Below, one piece after another: positions 46,927 through 56,724 of a stretch of DNA of 64,000 bases. Position 1 is the first letter of the stretch. Each line of letters begins with the position of its first letter. The DNA is from Vibrio cidicii. GTDB lineage: Bacteria; Pseudomonadota; Gammaproteobacteria; Enterobacterales; Vibrionaceae. Location of the stretch: positions 310,001 to 374,000 of the forward strand of contig NZ_CP046803.1 of the NCBI RefSeq assembly GCF_009763805.1, written 5' to 3'. The notes below the pieces were generated by a model. The model was given only the letters and a program-made list of their open reading frames with translations. It made no database searches and was not told where the DNA came from. The position numbers and the translations under genes were made by a program.

Positions 46927-47886
46927 ATGAGTAACAAGACCAATAACGTTGTCACCATTACCCTCAATCCAGCGCTTGATCTCACTGGCAGCCTAGCAGC
47001 ATTGAATATCGGTTCGGTGAGCTTGGTTAACCAGAGCAGCCTGCACGCTGCCGGCAAAGGGGTCAATGTGGCGAAAGTGCTGAGTGATCTTGGCGCGAAA
47101 GTTACGGTAACCGGGTTTCTTGGCAAAGATAACCCAGAAATGTTTCATCAGTTGTTCAGTGACATTGGCGCGCACGATAAGTTTGTCTATGTCAACGGCG
47201 CGACACGTATCAATGTCAAGTTGGTGGAAGCGGATGGCCGCGTGAATGACATCAATTTCCCGGGCGTCACCGTCAGCAGCGCAGACATTTTAGCGTTCGA
47301 GCAGACATTGCAGCGCTTGATGGCCGACCATCAGTACTTTGTTTTTGCTGGAAGCTTGCCACAAGGCGTCAGCCCAGAGCAGTGCGCTAAGTGGATTGCA
47401 CTACTGCAAAGCGAAGGCAAAAACGTCCTGTTTGACAGCAGCCGCGCGGCCTTAAAAGCCGGCCTAGAAGCAAAACCTTGGCTGATCAAACCCAACGATG
47501 AAGAGCTCAGCGAGTTTGTCGGTCAACCATTGACTAGCCGAGAAGCGTGCCAAAACGCGGCGCAAAGCTTGGCTACAAAAGGCATCGCCAACGTGGTGGT
47601 GTCGATGGGTGCAGAAGGTGTGATGTGGCTGAATGACCAGCAATGGTTATGCGCCCAGCCACCGAAAATGGCCGTGGTCAGCACCGTTGGTGCGGGCGAT
47701 ACCCTAGTTGCAGGGCTCTGCTGGGGCCACATGCAACAGATGCCAAAAGCCGAATTATTGAAGTTTGCCACCGCGCTGTCCGCTATGGCGGTCACGCAGG
47801 TTGGCGTGGGATTAACCAGCCAGCAAGAGTTGGAAAACATACAACAAAGAACGCAAGTTCAACTGCTCTGTACTGAAACGAACTAA
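46927..47886 (+). CDS. fruK: 1-phosphofructokinase
   Basis: 319-residue PfkB-family kinase converting fructose-1-phosphate to fructose-1,6-bisphosphate. N-terminal TITLNPALDLTG, the AGKGVNVAKVL motif and C-terminal STVGAGDTLVAGLC (with the catalytic Asp of GAGD) are diagnostic. I chose ATG 46927 with AAAGGTGG upstream; a GTG at 46918 is also in frame. It lies 12 bases after fruB. Confidence 0.93.
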   Translation: MSNKTNNVVTITLNPALDLTGSLAALNIGSVSLVNQSSLHAAGKGVNVAKVLSDLGAKVTVTGFLGKDNPEMFHQLFSDIGAHDKFVYVNGATRINVKLVEADGRVNDINFPGVTVSSADILAFEQTLQRLMADHQYFVFAGSLPQGVSPEQCAKWIALLQSEGKNVLFDSSRAALKAGLEAKPWLIKPNDEELSEFVGQPLTSREACQNAAQSLATKGIANVVVSMGAEGVMWLNDQQWLCAQPPKMAVVSTVGAGDTLVAGLCWGHMQQMPKAELLKFATALSAMAVTQVGVGLTSQQELENIQQRTQVQLLCTETN

Positions 47887-47922
47887 CGCCAGTGCAAGCT
47901 ACGAGACAAGAAGGTTAACAGT

Positions 47923-49665
47923 ATGAAAATTGCAATTATCACTGCCTGCCCTAGTGGCGTCGCAAACAGCATCATCGCTGCCGGATTGCTAGAAAAAGCG
48001 GCTAAAGCCCTGAACTGGGACGCTAGCATTGAATGCCAATCAACGGTAATGGACTCCCCTACACTGACCGAGCAGCAAATCGCCGCCGCGGAAGTGGTGG
48101 TTATCGCCGCCAATACGGAGGTGGATGAGAGCCGTTTCGTTGGTAAAAAAGTCTATCGCGCTTCGATAGATCAAGTCACCAGCGATGCGAGTGGCTTTCT
48201 ACAAACCGCTGCCAGTCAAGCTCAGTTACTGGAAAAAGCGTCGGCCACCATCAGTCAAGCAGCACCCGCAGCAGCGAAGAAAATTGTTGCCATCACCGCT
48301 TGCCCAACTGGCGTCGCTCATACGTTCATGGCGGCAGAAGCGTTAGAAGAAGAAGGCAAACGCCGTGGTCACCAAATCAAAGTAGAAACTCGCGGCTCTG
48401 TCGGTGCGAAAAACCAACTTACCGCGCAAGAGATTGCAGAAGCGGATCTGGTGATCATCGCCGCCGATATCGAAGTGCCACTGGAGCGTTTCAACGGTAA
48501 GAAAATGTACCGTACGAAAACGGGCCCAGCGCTGAAGAAAACTGGCGAAGAGATGGACAAAGCGTTTGCTCAAGCCACCGTTTATCAACATTCTGGTTCC
48601 GCCAACGCCTCTTCTGAGACAGAAGAGAAAAAAGGCGTGTACAAACACCTGATGACTGGCGTGTCGCACATGCTGCCTGTAGTTGTCGCGGGTGGTTTGA
48701 TCATCGCCCTCTCTTTCGTCTTTGGTATCGAAGCATTTAAAGAAGAAGGCACCTTAGCCGCAGCGCTGATGACGATTGGTGGTGGCTCCGCTTTCGCTCT
48801 GATGATCCCAGTGTTGGCGGGCTTTATCGCTTTCTCAATCGCTGACCGCCCAGGGCTTGCACCCGGTCTTATCGGTGGTATGCTGGCAAGCTCAACAGGC
48901 GCAGGCTTCCTTGGTGGTATTGCAGCTGGCTTTATTGCCGGTTACTCGGCGAAATTCATTGCCGACAAAGTTCAGTTGCCACAGTCGATGGAAGCGCTGA
49001 AACCCATTTTAATCATCCCGTTTATCGCCAGCTTAATCACCGGCCTCACCATGATCTATATCGTCGGCGGCCCTGTCTCTGGCATCATGAGTGCCATGAC
49101 TGAGTTCCTCAATAACATGGGCTCAGCAAACGCGGTATTACTGGGTGTTATCCTTGGCGCGATGATGTGTTTCGACCTAGGTGGCCCAGTGAACAAAGCG
49201 GCATACACTTTTGGTGTCGGTCTACTGGCTTCACAAACTTACGCGCCAATGGCGGCCATTATGGCGGCAGGCATGGTGCCAGCGCTGGGTATGGGCTTGG
49301 CGACCTTCCTTGCTCGTGACAAATTTGAGCCAAGTGAGCGTGAGGCGGGTAAAGCCTCGTTTGTACTTGGCCTCTGTTTTATCTCTGAAGGTGCGATTCC
49401 ATTTGCAGCGAAAGATCCAATGCGTGTCATTCCTGCTTGTATGGCTGGCGGCGCGCTGACGGGAGCTCTTTCTATGCTGTTTGGCGCGAAACTGATGGCA
49501 CCGCACGGCGGCTTGTTTGTTCTACTGATCCCTAACGCGATCACACCGGTACTGATGTACTTAGTCGCGATTGCTGCAGGTACAGCTCTGACCGGCTTTG
49601 GCTACGCGTTTCTTAAAAACCGTGCTGAACAAAAAGATGCAGCAACCGCACCATCCAACGCTTGA
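47923..49665 (+). CDS. fruA: Fructose PTS permease, EIIBC
   Basis: 580-residue inner-membrane fructose transporter. Two EIIB repeats begin ITACPSGVANSIIAAGLLE (Cys10 region, residues 1-100) and ITACPTGVAHTFMAAEALEE (about 125-225); the second carries the usual CPTGVAHT phospho-cysteine motif. The EIIC domain (about 240-570) has GVSHMLPVVVAGGLIIALSF and other helices. The duplicated EIIB is typical of FruA, and one copy often acts only in protein contact. It is 36 bases after fruK and ends before a strong terminator. Confidence 0.93.
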   Translation: MKIAIITACPSGVANSIIAAGLLEKAAKALNWDASIECQSTVMDSPTLTEQQIAAAEVVVIAANTEVDESRFVGKKVYRASIDQVTSDASGFLQTAASQAQLLEKASATISQAAPAAAKKIVAITACPTGVAHTFMAAEALEEEGKRRGHQIKVETRGSVGAKNQLTAQEIAEADLVIIAADIEVPLERFNGKKMYRTKTGPALKKTGEEMDKAFAQATVYQHSGSANASSETEEKKGVYKHLMTGVSHMLPVVVAGGLIIALSFVFGIEAFKEEGTLAAALMTIGGGSAFALMIPVLAGFIAFSIADRPGLAPGLIGGMLASSTGAGFLGGIAAGFIAGYSAKFIADKVQLPQSMEALKPILIIPFIASLITGLTMIYIVGGPVSGIMSAMTEFLNNMGSANAVLLGVILGAMMCFDLGGPVNKAAYTFGVGLLASQTYAPMAAIMAAGMVPALGMGLATFLARDKFEPSEREAGKASFVLGLCFISEGAIPFAAKDPMRVIPACMAGGALTGALSMLFGAKLMAPHGGLFVLLIPNAITPVLMYLVAIAAGTALTGFGYAFLKNRAEQKDAATAPSNA

Positions 49666-49701
49666 ACCTTGATGCGCTAAATCCCCCGATTTGGCCTTTC
49701 A

Positions 49702-49731
49702 CACCTCCCCATCGTGGGAGGTGTTTTTTTA
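49702..49731 (+). terminator. Terminator of fruBKA
   Basis: CACCTCCC and GGGAGGTG pair around CATCGT, then TTTTTTTT. Confidence 0.88.
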
Positions 49732-49935
49732 CTTCTAGAATCTCCACCACTCCGCTTTCATAGGTCTCACTTATAGATAAATGACCAACCATTTGACTTG
49801 CAGCCCAGCCAATGCTTAGAAGTGACTCAAACTTGAGACATTACATTTCTCTGACAAATCAATACTTGCATGGCATTTCATTTTTCATAAAATGAACAGC
49901 GTTTTATTACAAATGACAAAATGGATAACAACATA

Positions 49936-50529
49936 ATGAAAAAACGACTTCTTTCGCTTGCTGTCATTTCTGCTTTCGCGCAAGCGAACGACCAAAGCAC
50001 AACAACTAACGATGTTTCTGGTTTTTACCTAGGCGGTGGTTTCGGCGTTACAACTGCTGATGACAACAGTACGTTCTTTGACTTAAACCTAGATTCAAAC
50101 GACAATGCGTATAAATTGATTGCGGGTTACCAGATCAACCGTATCGTCGGCATCGAAACACAATATACCCGCTACGGCGACATTTATTCTAAGAACACTG
50201 ACCCTCGTATCTACGCGACACCCGAGAATTTCTCGGTGATGGCCAATCTAGGTTATACCTTTGACAGTGGCTGGCGTCCTTTTGGTACGATTGGCTTTGG
50301 CAAAACCAAAATCAAATCTTCTATTAGATCGGATAATGAAACATCATTCCATATGGGCGTCGGCGGTGAATATTCACCAAAAGAGCTCAAGAACTTGAGT
50401 TTACGCGTTGCATATGAAGTGGATGGATTTAATCAAGAGGTGCGAGGAAACTATGGATACTTTGGCGTACGTGAAGATGTAACGGTGACAATCGGCACAT
50501 TCTACGTCGGTGCTAACTACAAATTCTAA
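49936..50529 (+). CDS. OmpA-like outer-membrane beta-barrel protein
   Basis: 197-residue eight-stranded barrel of the OmpA/OmpW-like porin family. Strand patterns such as GFYLGGGFGVTT, YKLIAGYQINRIVGIETQYT and the terminal VTIGTFYVGANYKF (aromatic C-terminus) are typical; there is no OmpA peptidoglycan domain. The signal is short: MKKRLLSLAVISAFA, cleaved before QAND. I chose ATG 49936; an upstream ATG at 49921 gives MDNNIMKK and no benefit. Role unknown. Confidence 0.78.
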   Translation: MKKRLLSLAVISAFAQANDQSTTTNDVSGFYLGGGFGVTTADDNSTFFDLNLDSNDNAYKLIAGYQINRIVGIETQYTRYGDIYSKNTDPRIYATPENFSVMANLGYTFDSGWRPFGTIGFGKTKIKSSIRSDNETSFHMGVGGEYSPKELKNLSLRVAYEVDGFNQEVRGNYGYFGVREDVTVTIGTFYVGANYKF

Positions 50530-50551
50530 TCTGTGGACCAACTCCAAGAAC

Positions 50552-50575
50552 AAAGGTTGCTTTGGCAACCTTTTT
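50552..50575 (+). terminator. Terminator of the barrel protein gene
   Basis: AAAGGTTGC and GCAACCTTT pair around TTTG, followed by TT. It lies 22 bases after the stop. Confidence 0.8.
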
Positions 50576-50586
50576 GCTAAGTGCGT

Positions 50587-50620
50587 AAAAATCCCCATTG
50601 ATGTTTCAATGGGGATTTTT
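50587..50620. terminator. Terminator of the RND operon (minus strand), bidirectional
   Basis: AAAAATCCCCATTGA and TCAATGGGGATTTTT form a 15-bp stem with loop TGTT between two convergent transcription units. Confidence 0.85.
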
Positions 50621-50643
50621 ATCAATGCATTAACGGACTTGGT

Positions 50644-53600
50644 TTAACGAGCCATATTGGGCTTTATGCCAAACAAAATGGCAAACATCACAGGGACGAC
50701 AATCAGCGTCAGAACCGTGGCGAAACCTAGCCCTGCCATAATTGTGATTGCCATTGAGCCGAAAAAGGCATCAAACATCAGTGGGATCATACCCAAAATC
50801 GTTGTCAATGCGGCCATGCTAACAGGGCGCACCCGGCTCACCGCACTGTCAATAATCGCCTGATAAGGATCTTTCCCCGACGCAAGCTCAATATTGATTT
50901 GATCCAGCAGCACAATGCCATTTTTCAAAATCATGCCACTTAAGCTCAGTAGCCCCAAAAAGGCAGTAAAGCTAAACGGCATATTGGTGCTTAACAAGCC
51001 AAACGAAACACCAATGATCGAAAGTGGCACGGTAAACCAAATTACCAGCGGTTTTTTCAGCGAGTTAAACAGCAAAATAGTAATAACAAACATCAGCAAG
51101 TAACCCATAGGAAGCGAGCCAAACAGCGCTTGCTGAGCATCTTTCGACGACTCATACTCACCACCCCAAGTGATGCTGTAGCCATCGGGTAGAGGCAGTG
51201 CCATCACTTTCGGCTGGATACGCGCGAAAAGACTGGCTGGTGTATCGTCACTCAAAATGTCGTGGTCGGCCAGCACTGTTAGGGTGCGTTTACGGTCACG
51301 ACGCTGAATCAAAGGCTCCGCCCAATCAAGTGTCACCCCATCGATGACCTGGTCTACCGGAACGTAAGTCTGTAGCGACGGGCTCCAGATCTTCACATTC
51401 TGCATCGATGAAAAATCGACCCGCTCTGCTTCGGGTAAGCGACCGACGATCGGCAAAATATGTGTCCCATCTCTCAGTAACCCCATGGTATTTCCGCCAA
51501 ACGCCATTTGCAGTGTGTTCGACAGATCTTCTTTGGAGATACCCAAACGACGCGCTTTCGACTCGTTAAATTGCGGCACTAATTCTTTGGTGCGTTCACG
51601 CCAGTCGTGACGAATGTTTCTCGCTCCCGGATCAGTGTGTAGCACATCCTCAACTTGCTTTGCTATATCTCGCAATATTTGTGGATCAGGGCCTGAAATA
51701 CGCGCTTCTATCTTAGATGCCGGCGATGGGCCAAATTCCATCAATTTAAACTGGAACGTCGGCTTCTCAAACTGGCTCGGCAGCGCTTGCGCCAGTTCAT
51801 CCAACAGGGCAAACATGCTCTCTCTGTCGAGGGCACGCACCTGCAATTGCGCATACGCTTCATAGCTCTTTTCCGGTTGATAGGTCAAAGCAAAACGCTG
51901 CATCCCCTGACCAATGGACGTCGACACAAACTCCACTTGCTTGTGCTGGCGAATAAAACGCTCGACCTTTTCGGTCTGCAGCACCGTTTGACGGATATCG
52001 GTTCCTTGCGGCATCCACATGTCGACGTAAAACATCGGCGTATTCGACGGCGGGAAGAAAGACTGCTTCACAATGCCAAAAGCAAGCACCGCCGCAACCA
52101 ATAGCCCTACCATGGCGGTGACGGTCAGCCAACGGAAGCGCAGAGCAAATTTGAGCATCGCAGAGAAAATTACAAACAACGCGCCCTTATAAGGGTCTTC
52201 CTCTGTGTCACTGCCTTTTTCTTCCTCTTTGAGCAGCAAATCGGCTAAAAATGGCGTAATGGTTAACGCGGTCACCCAACTGAGGAATAGGGAGTAACAC
52301 AACACCCAAAACAGCGATCCCATAAACTCCCCTGTCGCGTCTTGCGACAAGCCAATCGGAGCAAAAGCGGTAATCGCGATCACCGTTGCCCCAAGCAGTG
52401 GCCATTGTGTTTGCTTGACGATATCAACCGCCGCCTGCACTTTAGTTCGCCCTTTCTTCAGACCAACCAGTATCCCTTCCACCACCACAATGGCGTTATC
52501 CACCAGCATACCCAGTGCGATGATCAACGCGCCGAGCGAAATACGGTGAAGTTCTATCTTGTTGTAATCCATCAAGATAAAAGTACCAAACACGGTAAGA
52601 AGCAGCACAAAACCGATGATGATGCCACTGCGCATACCCATGGCAAACAGCAAAACGATGATCACGATGGCAACGGCCTGCGCGAGGCTGACGATAAAAT
52701 CTTGCACCGAGGTATCGACTTCGGCGGCTTGATTGTAGAAATAGTTCAGTTCAACGCCGGCGGGTTTTATCGATTCAAGCAACGCTAACTCTTGGCTGAC
52801 TTTCTGCCCGACTTCCACCACGTTGACACCTGAGGCAAAGGAGATCCCTAAACTGATTGCTGGCTTGCCGTTGAACGTGACAACGTTGGTCGGCTTCTCT
52901 TGGATATCTCTGCGAATAGTAGCGACATCTTTGAGGCGGATCAGGTTGCCCGTGTCACGGCCATGAATGATTAGATTTTCCAGCGCTTCGACTGACGTTA
53001 AAGTGCCACTCGGGCGAATAGTCAGGCTTTCACCGTTCACCATCACTTCACCAGAGGCCACCACATTATTCTGTTGGTTAAGCAGTCCAGCAACGGTATT
53101 CATGTCTAGGTTTAAAGCCGCCAGACGATCAAGCGAGATCTCGACAAACAACATCTCTTGCTGATCGCCAGCAATCGCAACCTTACCCACACCGTTAATC
53201 AATTCCAACTCACGGGTCAGGTGATCGGCGTAACGTTTGAGCTCTACATAATCGTAGCCATCGCCACTGAGCATGATCATCACACCGTACACATCACCGA
53301 AATCATCAATGATCTGCAAAGACTGGACTCCCGAAGGTAATGCGGGCTTGAGATCATTGATCTTGCGCCGCATTTCATCCCAAATCTGTGGCAGCTCATC
53401 GGGACCATAATCCATCTTCATACTTACCATGATTTGCGACATGCCATTCGATGACGTCGAAGTAATATGGTCTATATATGGAAGCTGGCGGATCTCTTTC
53501 TCCAGTGGATAAGTCAGTTCCTCTTCCACCTCTTTTGAGGTCGCGCCGGGATAAGTTGCAATAATCATTGCATCTTTAATGGTAAAAGCGGGATCTTCCA

Positions 53601-53703
53601 AGCGGCCGAGATTAAGGAAAGAGGTTACGCCGCCAATGGCTAGAATAATAATAAACAGCCAGCTAATGACCCGGTTCTTGATGGAGTATTCTGCGATATT
53701 CAT
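50644..53703 (-). CDS. RND-family efflux transporter permease
   Basis: 1,019-residue inner-membrane pump of the HAE/AcrB type. The N-terminus MNIAEYSIKNRVISWLFIII, the periplasmic loops, GALIIALGMLVDNAIVVVEG (helix 4 with the Asp needed for proton transfer) and the C-terminal GFATVLTLIVVPVMFAILFG are typical. It pairs with two adaptors upstream; its ATG overlaps the adaptor stop by one base (TAATG). The outer-membrane TolC is presumably supplied elsewhere. Drug, bile or detergent export is likely, but specificity cannot be read from the sequence. Confidence 0.92.
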   Translation of the reverse strand: MNIAEYSIKNRVISWLFIIILAIGGVTSFLNLGRLEDPAFTIKDAMIIATYPGATSKEVEEELTYPLEKEIRQLPYIDHITSTSSNGMSQIMVSMKMDYGPDELPQIWDEMRRKINDLKPALPSGVQSLQIIDDFGDVYGVMIMLSGDGYDYVELKRYADHLTRELELINGVGKVAIAGDQQEMLFVEISLDRLAALNLDMNTVAGLLNQQNNVVASGEVMVNGESLTIRPSGTLTSVEALENLIIHGRDTGNLIRLKDVATIRRDIQEKPTNVVTFNGKPAISLGISFASGVNVVEVGQKVSQELALLESIKPAGVELNYFYNQAAEVDTSVQDFIVSLAQAVAIVIIVLLFAMGMRSGIIIGFVLLLTVFGTFILMDYNKIELHRISLGALIIALGMLVDNAIVVVEGILVGLKKGRTKVQAAVDIVKQTQWPLLGATVIAITAFAPIGLSQDATGEFMGSLFWVLCYSLFLSWVTALTITPFLADLLLKEEEKGSDTEEDPYKGALFVIFSAMLKFALRFRWLTVTAMVGLLVAAVLAFGIVKQSFFPPSNTPMFYVDMWMPQGTDIRQTVLQTEKVERFIRQHKQVEFVSTSIGQGMQRFALTYQPEKSYEAYAQLQVRALDRESMFALLDELAQALPSQFEKPTFQFKLMEFGPSPASKIEARISGPDPQILRDIAKQVEDVLHTDPGARNIRHDWRERTKELVPQFNESKARRLGISKEDLSNTLQMAFGGNTMGLLRDGTHILPIVGRLPEAERVDFSSMQNVKIWSPSLQTYVPVDQVIDGVTLDWAEPLIQRRDRKRTLTVLADHDILSDDTPASLFARIQPKVMALPLPDGYSITWGGEYESSKDAQQALFGSLPMGYLLMFVITILLFNSLKKPLVIWFTVPLSIIGVSFGLLSTNMPFSFTAFLGLLSLSGMILKNGIVLLDQINIELASGKDPYQAIIDSAVSRVRPVSMAALTTILGMIPLMFDAFFGSMAITIMAGLGFATVLTLIVVPVMFAILFGIKPNMAR

Positions 53704-54764
53704 TATTGATTGCTCTCCACCATTTTGACGGTTTTTCCTTCACGCAATTTGCGCAGATTGGAATTCACTACCACATCCCCTGACGTAATACCTGAAGAGA
53801 TAATCGCCCCTTGACCATTGATTTGACTAACCTTAACCGCCACTCGCGTCACCTGCCCTTGATAAAGCTTCCAGACAAAGAATTCGCCAGACTCACGTCC
53901 GGCATCCAAGCTGGTCATTGGCAATTGATAACCGTCTACCGAGGTGATACCCGCAGCTTGCATATCCACTCCAATACTGGCACTGGTTCCCGGCAAGATC
54001 GGCGGTGAGATCTGATCCATCGCTAACCACATGGTATAGCTGCGAGACTGAGGATCCGGTTCACTGGTGTACTCCAAATAGTGCACAGAAAACTCGCCCT
54101 CAACGCCAGAGAAGCGCGCTTTCGGCTGATATGTCACTAACTGACGATCAGGATTTACTTTGGCGAGTACGTTATCGGATAGCTCAATTTGCACGTAGAC
54201 CTTATCATCCTGATAGAGACTCAGAATGGGTTCACCCAGTTCTGGGCGTTCATAACGCTCTTTGAACACATCGGTAACCGTACCCGTAAACGGCGCCAGC
54301 AAACGAGTGTATTCCATTTGATTTTTAGCCAACTGATACTCCGCATTGGCAAGCTGACGATTGGCCATGAGTTCATCAAGCTCCGCCTGCGAGATCATCG
54401 CTCGCTCAAACAGCTCTTTGCCGCGTTCGTGCTGCTTAAGCGCTAACGCGTGTTTCGCCTTGGTGTCTTCCAGCACTTGTTTCTGTTTGCTGTCATCAAG
54501 TTTGACCAGCAATTGGCCTTGCTTCACCCGGTCGCCCGCACGCACCAACACTTGTAAAATTTCGCCTGAGGTACGAAAGGCGATCGGCGTCTGCTCTGCG
54601 GCCACCACTTGCCCTTTAAACACACGATATTGCGTTTTCACTGGCGTCCCGACTTGGTAAGTCGAAACGGTCAGCAGATCACTTTGCTGGTCTGAAACCT
54701 GTTCTTGGCACCCAGCTAAACCCAATACTGAAAGCAGGGTCAGCGTGACTAACGATTTTTTCAT
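53703..54764 (-). CDS. RND efflux periplasmic adaptor, second copy
   Basis: 353-residue membrane-fusion protein. Lipobox LAGC (Cys19) follows MKKSLVTLTLLSVLGLAGC, so it is lipid-anchored. The lipoyl and hairpin regions (GRTSGEILQVLVRAGDRVKQ-like) and barrel domain follow. It is linked by one-base overlaps (TAATG) to both neighbours. Two different adaptors before one pump is the arrangement of the V. cholerae VexIJK-type operon. Confidence 0.87.
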   Translation of the reverse strand: MKKSLVTLTLLSVLGLAGCQEQVSDQQSDLLTVSTYQVGTPVKTQYRVFKGQVVAAEQTPIAFRTSGEILQVLVRAGDRVKQGQLLVKLDDSKQKQVLEDTKAKHALALKQHERGKELFERAMISQAELDELMANRQLANAEYQLAKNQMEYTRLLAPFTGTVTDVFKERYERPELGEPILSLYQDDKVYVQIELSDNVLAKVNPDRQLVTYQPKARFSGVEGEFSVHYLEYTSEPDPQSRSYTMWLAMDQISPPILPGTSASIGVDMQAAGITSVDGYQLPMTSLDAGRESGEFFVWKLYQGQVTRVAVKVSQINGQGAIISSGITSGDVVVNSNLRKLREGKTVKMVESNQ

Positions 54765-55837
54765 TAGATCCCTTCCTCACGTTGCCACGCTTTGACAACC
54801 TGCCCTTCGGCAAGATTTTCCACTCCCGCAATCACCACGCGATCTTGACGGTTCAACCCCGAAATGACATCCCCGTTTGCGTTGAGTGACAATGTCACCT
54901 TTTTCAATTGTTGGTTCTCTGCATCCACCAGCCAAACGTCACCTTGCGAGCCTTTCTTTGACACCCAAGCCGCTTCTGGCAAAGTTAAGTACGGAGTGAT
55001 ATTCGCTTTACCAATCGAAACTTGCCCTGTCATCCCACTGAGCAAGTTCCTATCTTGCGGGCGAGTCATGGTCACAATCGCCGTGTAGCTGTTGGTGTCA
55101 GCATCAGGTCGCGTGGTGATCTCTTTGAATTGAGCCGGGATAGGTTTATCGGGTTCGCTGTCCATCGTCACCCACATCGGCAGGTTTTTCAGCTTGTCTA
55201 GGCCATTTTCCTCAACATAGGAAACAGGAATGGTAAACGAAACGTCTAACGAACTGTTGTCGATCAAGTTAAGGATTTGCTGCTTGGCCGCGACCACCTG
55301 ATTGGGTTTGACATAGGTATAGGAAACCACGCCATTAAAAGGCGCTTTCAACATCGCATAGCTGAGATCCGTTTTTGCCTGTTCATAGGCTGCTCTCGCC
55401 GCGGTAAATGCGGTTTCCGCTTGATCATAAACATCAGTACTAATGAGCTTTTTGTGATACAAGCTTTGTGCTCTTTGCCACTGTGTTTGCGCCAGTGCGT
55501 ATTGCGCACTCGCCGCATCCAACTGCAACTGCAGATCGGCTTGATCCAATCTGGCTAACAGCTCTCCTTGTTGTACTTCATCGCCCATACGCACAGTCAA
55601 TGCATCAATTTGACCCGCAACTTGAAAAGAGAGTTGCGCTCGTTTGGTCGCATCAATTTGCGCAAGAAAACTGTCCGCCGAACTTGTCATCAAATCGTTC
55701 ACCGACAAAAGTTTTACAGGTTTCACCGTCAACGCCGTCGTTTCAGAAACAGCCTGATTACACCCAACAAGCAAGCCAATCGTAGCTAAAAGCACACTGC
55801 TATTGAGCAAAGTGCGTTTTATCAAAGGTTTTCGCAC
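54764..55837 (-). CDS. RND efflux periplasmic adaptor, first copy
   Basis: 357-residue lipid-anchored membrane-fusion protein. I start at GTG 55837 (MRKPLIKRTLLNSS) because GGAGAAG precedes it, whereas the in-frame ATG at 55855 has no such site. The lipobox LVGC follows. LSFQVAGQIDALTVRMGDEV and ARLDQADLQLQLDAAS are the usual lipoyl and coiled-coil segments. It is about 25 percent like the next adaptor by eye and probably forms a mixed complex. The operon is divergent from a TetR gene. Confidence 0.85.
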   Translation of the reverse strand: MRKPLIKRTLLNSSVLLATIGLLVGCNQAVSETTALTVKPVKLLSVNDLMTSSADSFLAQIDATKRAQLSFQVAGQIDALTVRMGDEVQQGELLARLDQADLQLQLDAASAQYALAQTQWQRAQSLYHKKLISTDVYDQAETAFTAARAAYEQAKTDLSYAMLKAPFNGVVSYTYVKPNQVVAAKQQILNLIDNSSLDVSFTIPVSYVEENGLDKLKNLPMWVTMDSEPDKPIPAQFKEITTRPDADTNSYTAIVTMTRPQDRNLLSGMTGQVSIGKANITPYLTLPEAAWVSKKGSQGDVWLVDAENQQLKKVTLSLNANGDVISGLNRQDRVVIAGVENLAEGQVVKAWQREEGI

Positions 55838-55878
55838 AGTCGCTTCTCCAATCATCCATTTATTACACAGACGTGCAG

Positions 55879-55908
55879 TATATTGAGATTCAAGAAACGA
55901 TCAATATA
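55879..55908. promoter_or_regulatory. Candidate TetR operator between the efflux operon and tetR
   Basis: TATATTGA and TCAATATA form a perfect 8-bp inverted repeat around a 14-base spacer, between the divergent first adaptor gene and the TetR gene. It is in the right place for the repressor, but the spacer is long for this family. Confidence 0.5.
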
Positions 55909-55998
55909 TTTTCCATGCGTGCAATAAAAAAATTAGTCAATCGACGCCCTTGTGGTTACACTAAGGCGTTTTTTGCAAAAGGGGAAAAATGCTCGGTT

Positions 55999-56724
55999 AT
56001 GTCAGAAAGAAAACAAGGTCGTCGTAGCGCTGAAGCGGCAGAGCAAACCAAATGCGAGATCCTCAAAATCGCGGCAGATATGTTTGCAACCCTCGGCTTT
56101 GAGCGCGTTTCGTTACGCAATATCAGCGAGCGAGCGGGGGTCTCGCACAGCCTGATCCGCCATCATTTCGGTAGCAAAGAGAAAATTTGGCAAGAGATCA
56201 GTGACGCTTTGGATGACTATCTACAAACCTACATTACCGAGTTGATTGGGGAGATTTCGCAGCAGAATAGCGATTGTGCGCAGCAAATTTACCAATTTTT
56301 GGTGCGCATGTGTGCGTTTACGTTAGTACACAAACAGCCAATCCAGCTGATTGCCGATGCGGTTCGCCAAGACGACAACGCGCTATTGGAGTATTTCCTA
56401 CGTTCCAAAGACGAGTTCGCTGCCGCGTTTGAGCCGCTTTACACCCAATACAATTTACGCCATCCTGAAAAACCGATCTGCATGTGGGAAATGAAATGGC
56501 AAATGTTACTGCATGCCCATGGCGCATGCAGTTTAACGCCATTTCTTGGCGAAACCTGGCCGGACATCAGTGACGCCGATACGCTTTTGCTCAAACATTG
56601 GGAACTGTTTAACCAGCAGATCGCTAGACAACTCAATATTCATCAGGACAAAATGATCCACCCCAGCAAACTGGATGAGATTGTAATTGAAGTGGCTTGC
56701 CGCCTCAGTCAACCCTCACAATGA
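55999..56724 (+). CDS. TetR-family repressor, likely of the RND operon
   Basis: 241-residue TetR regulator. N-terminal HTH: ILKIAADMFATLGFERVSLR and SHSLIRHHFGSKEKIW (about residues 21-68). The C-terminal ligand domain is typical in length. The frame is open back to 55873, but the sequence before Met at 55999 (MSERKQGRRS) is Lys/Arg-rich leader not shared by the family. AAGGGGAAAAATG is near, with the ATG at 55988 out of frame; the true start is thus a little uncertain. Divergent from the efflux genes and convergent with the protease, whose ends overlap by nine bases. Confidence 0.83.
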   Translation: MSERKQGRRSAEAAEQTKCEILKIAADMFATLGFERVSLRNISERAGVSHSLIRHHFGSKEKIWQEISDALDDYLQTYITELIGEISQQNSDCAQQIYQFLVRMCAFTLVHKQPIQLIADAVRQDDNALLEYFLRSKDEFAAAFEPLYTQYNLRHPEKPICMWEMKWQMLLHAHGACSLTPFLGETWPDISDADTLLLKHWELFNQQIARQLNIHQDKMIHPSKLDEIVIEVACRLSQPSQ

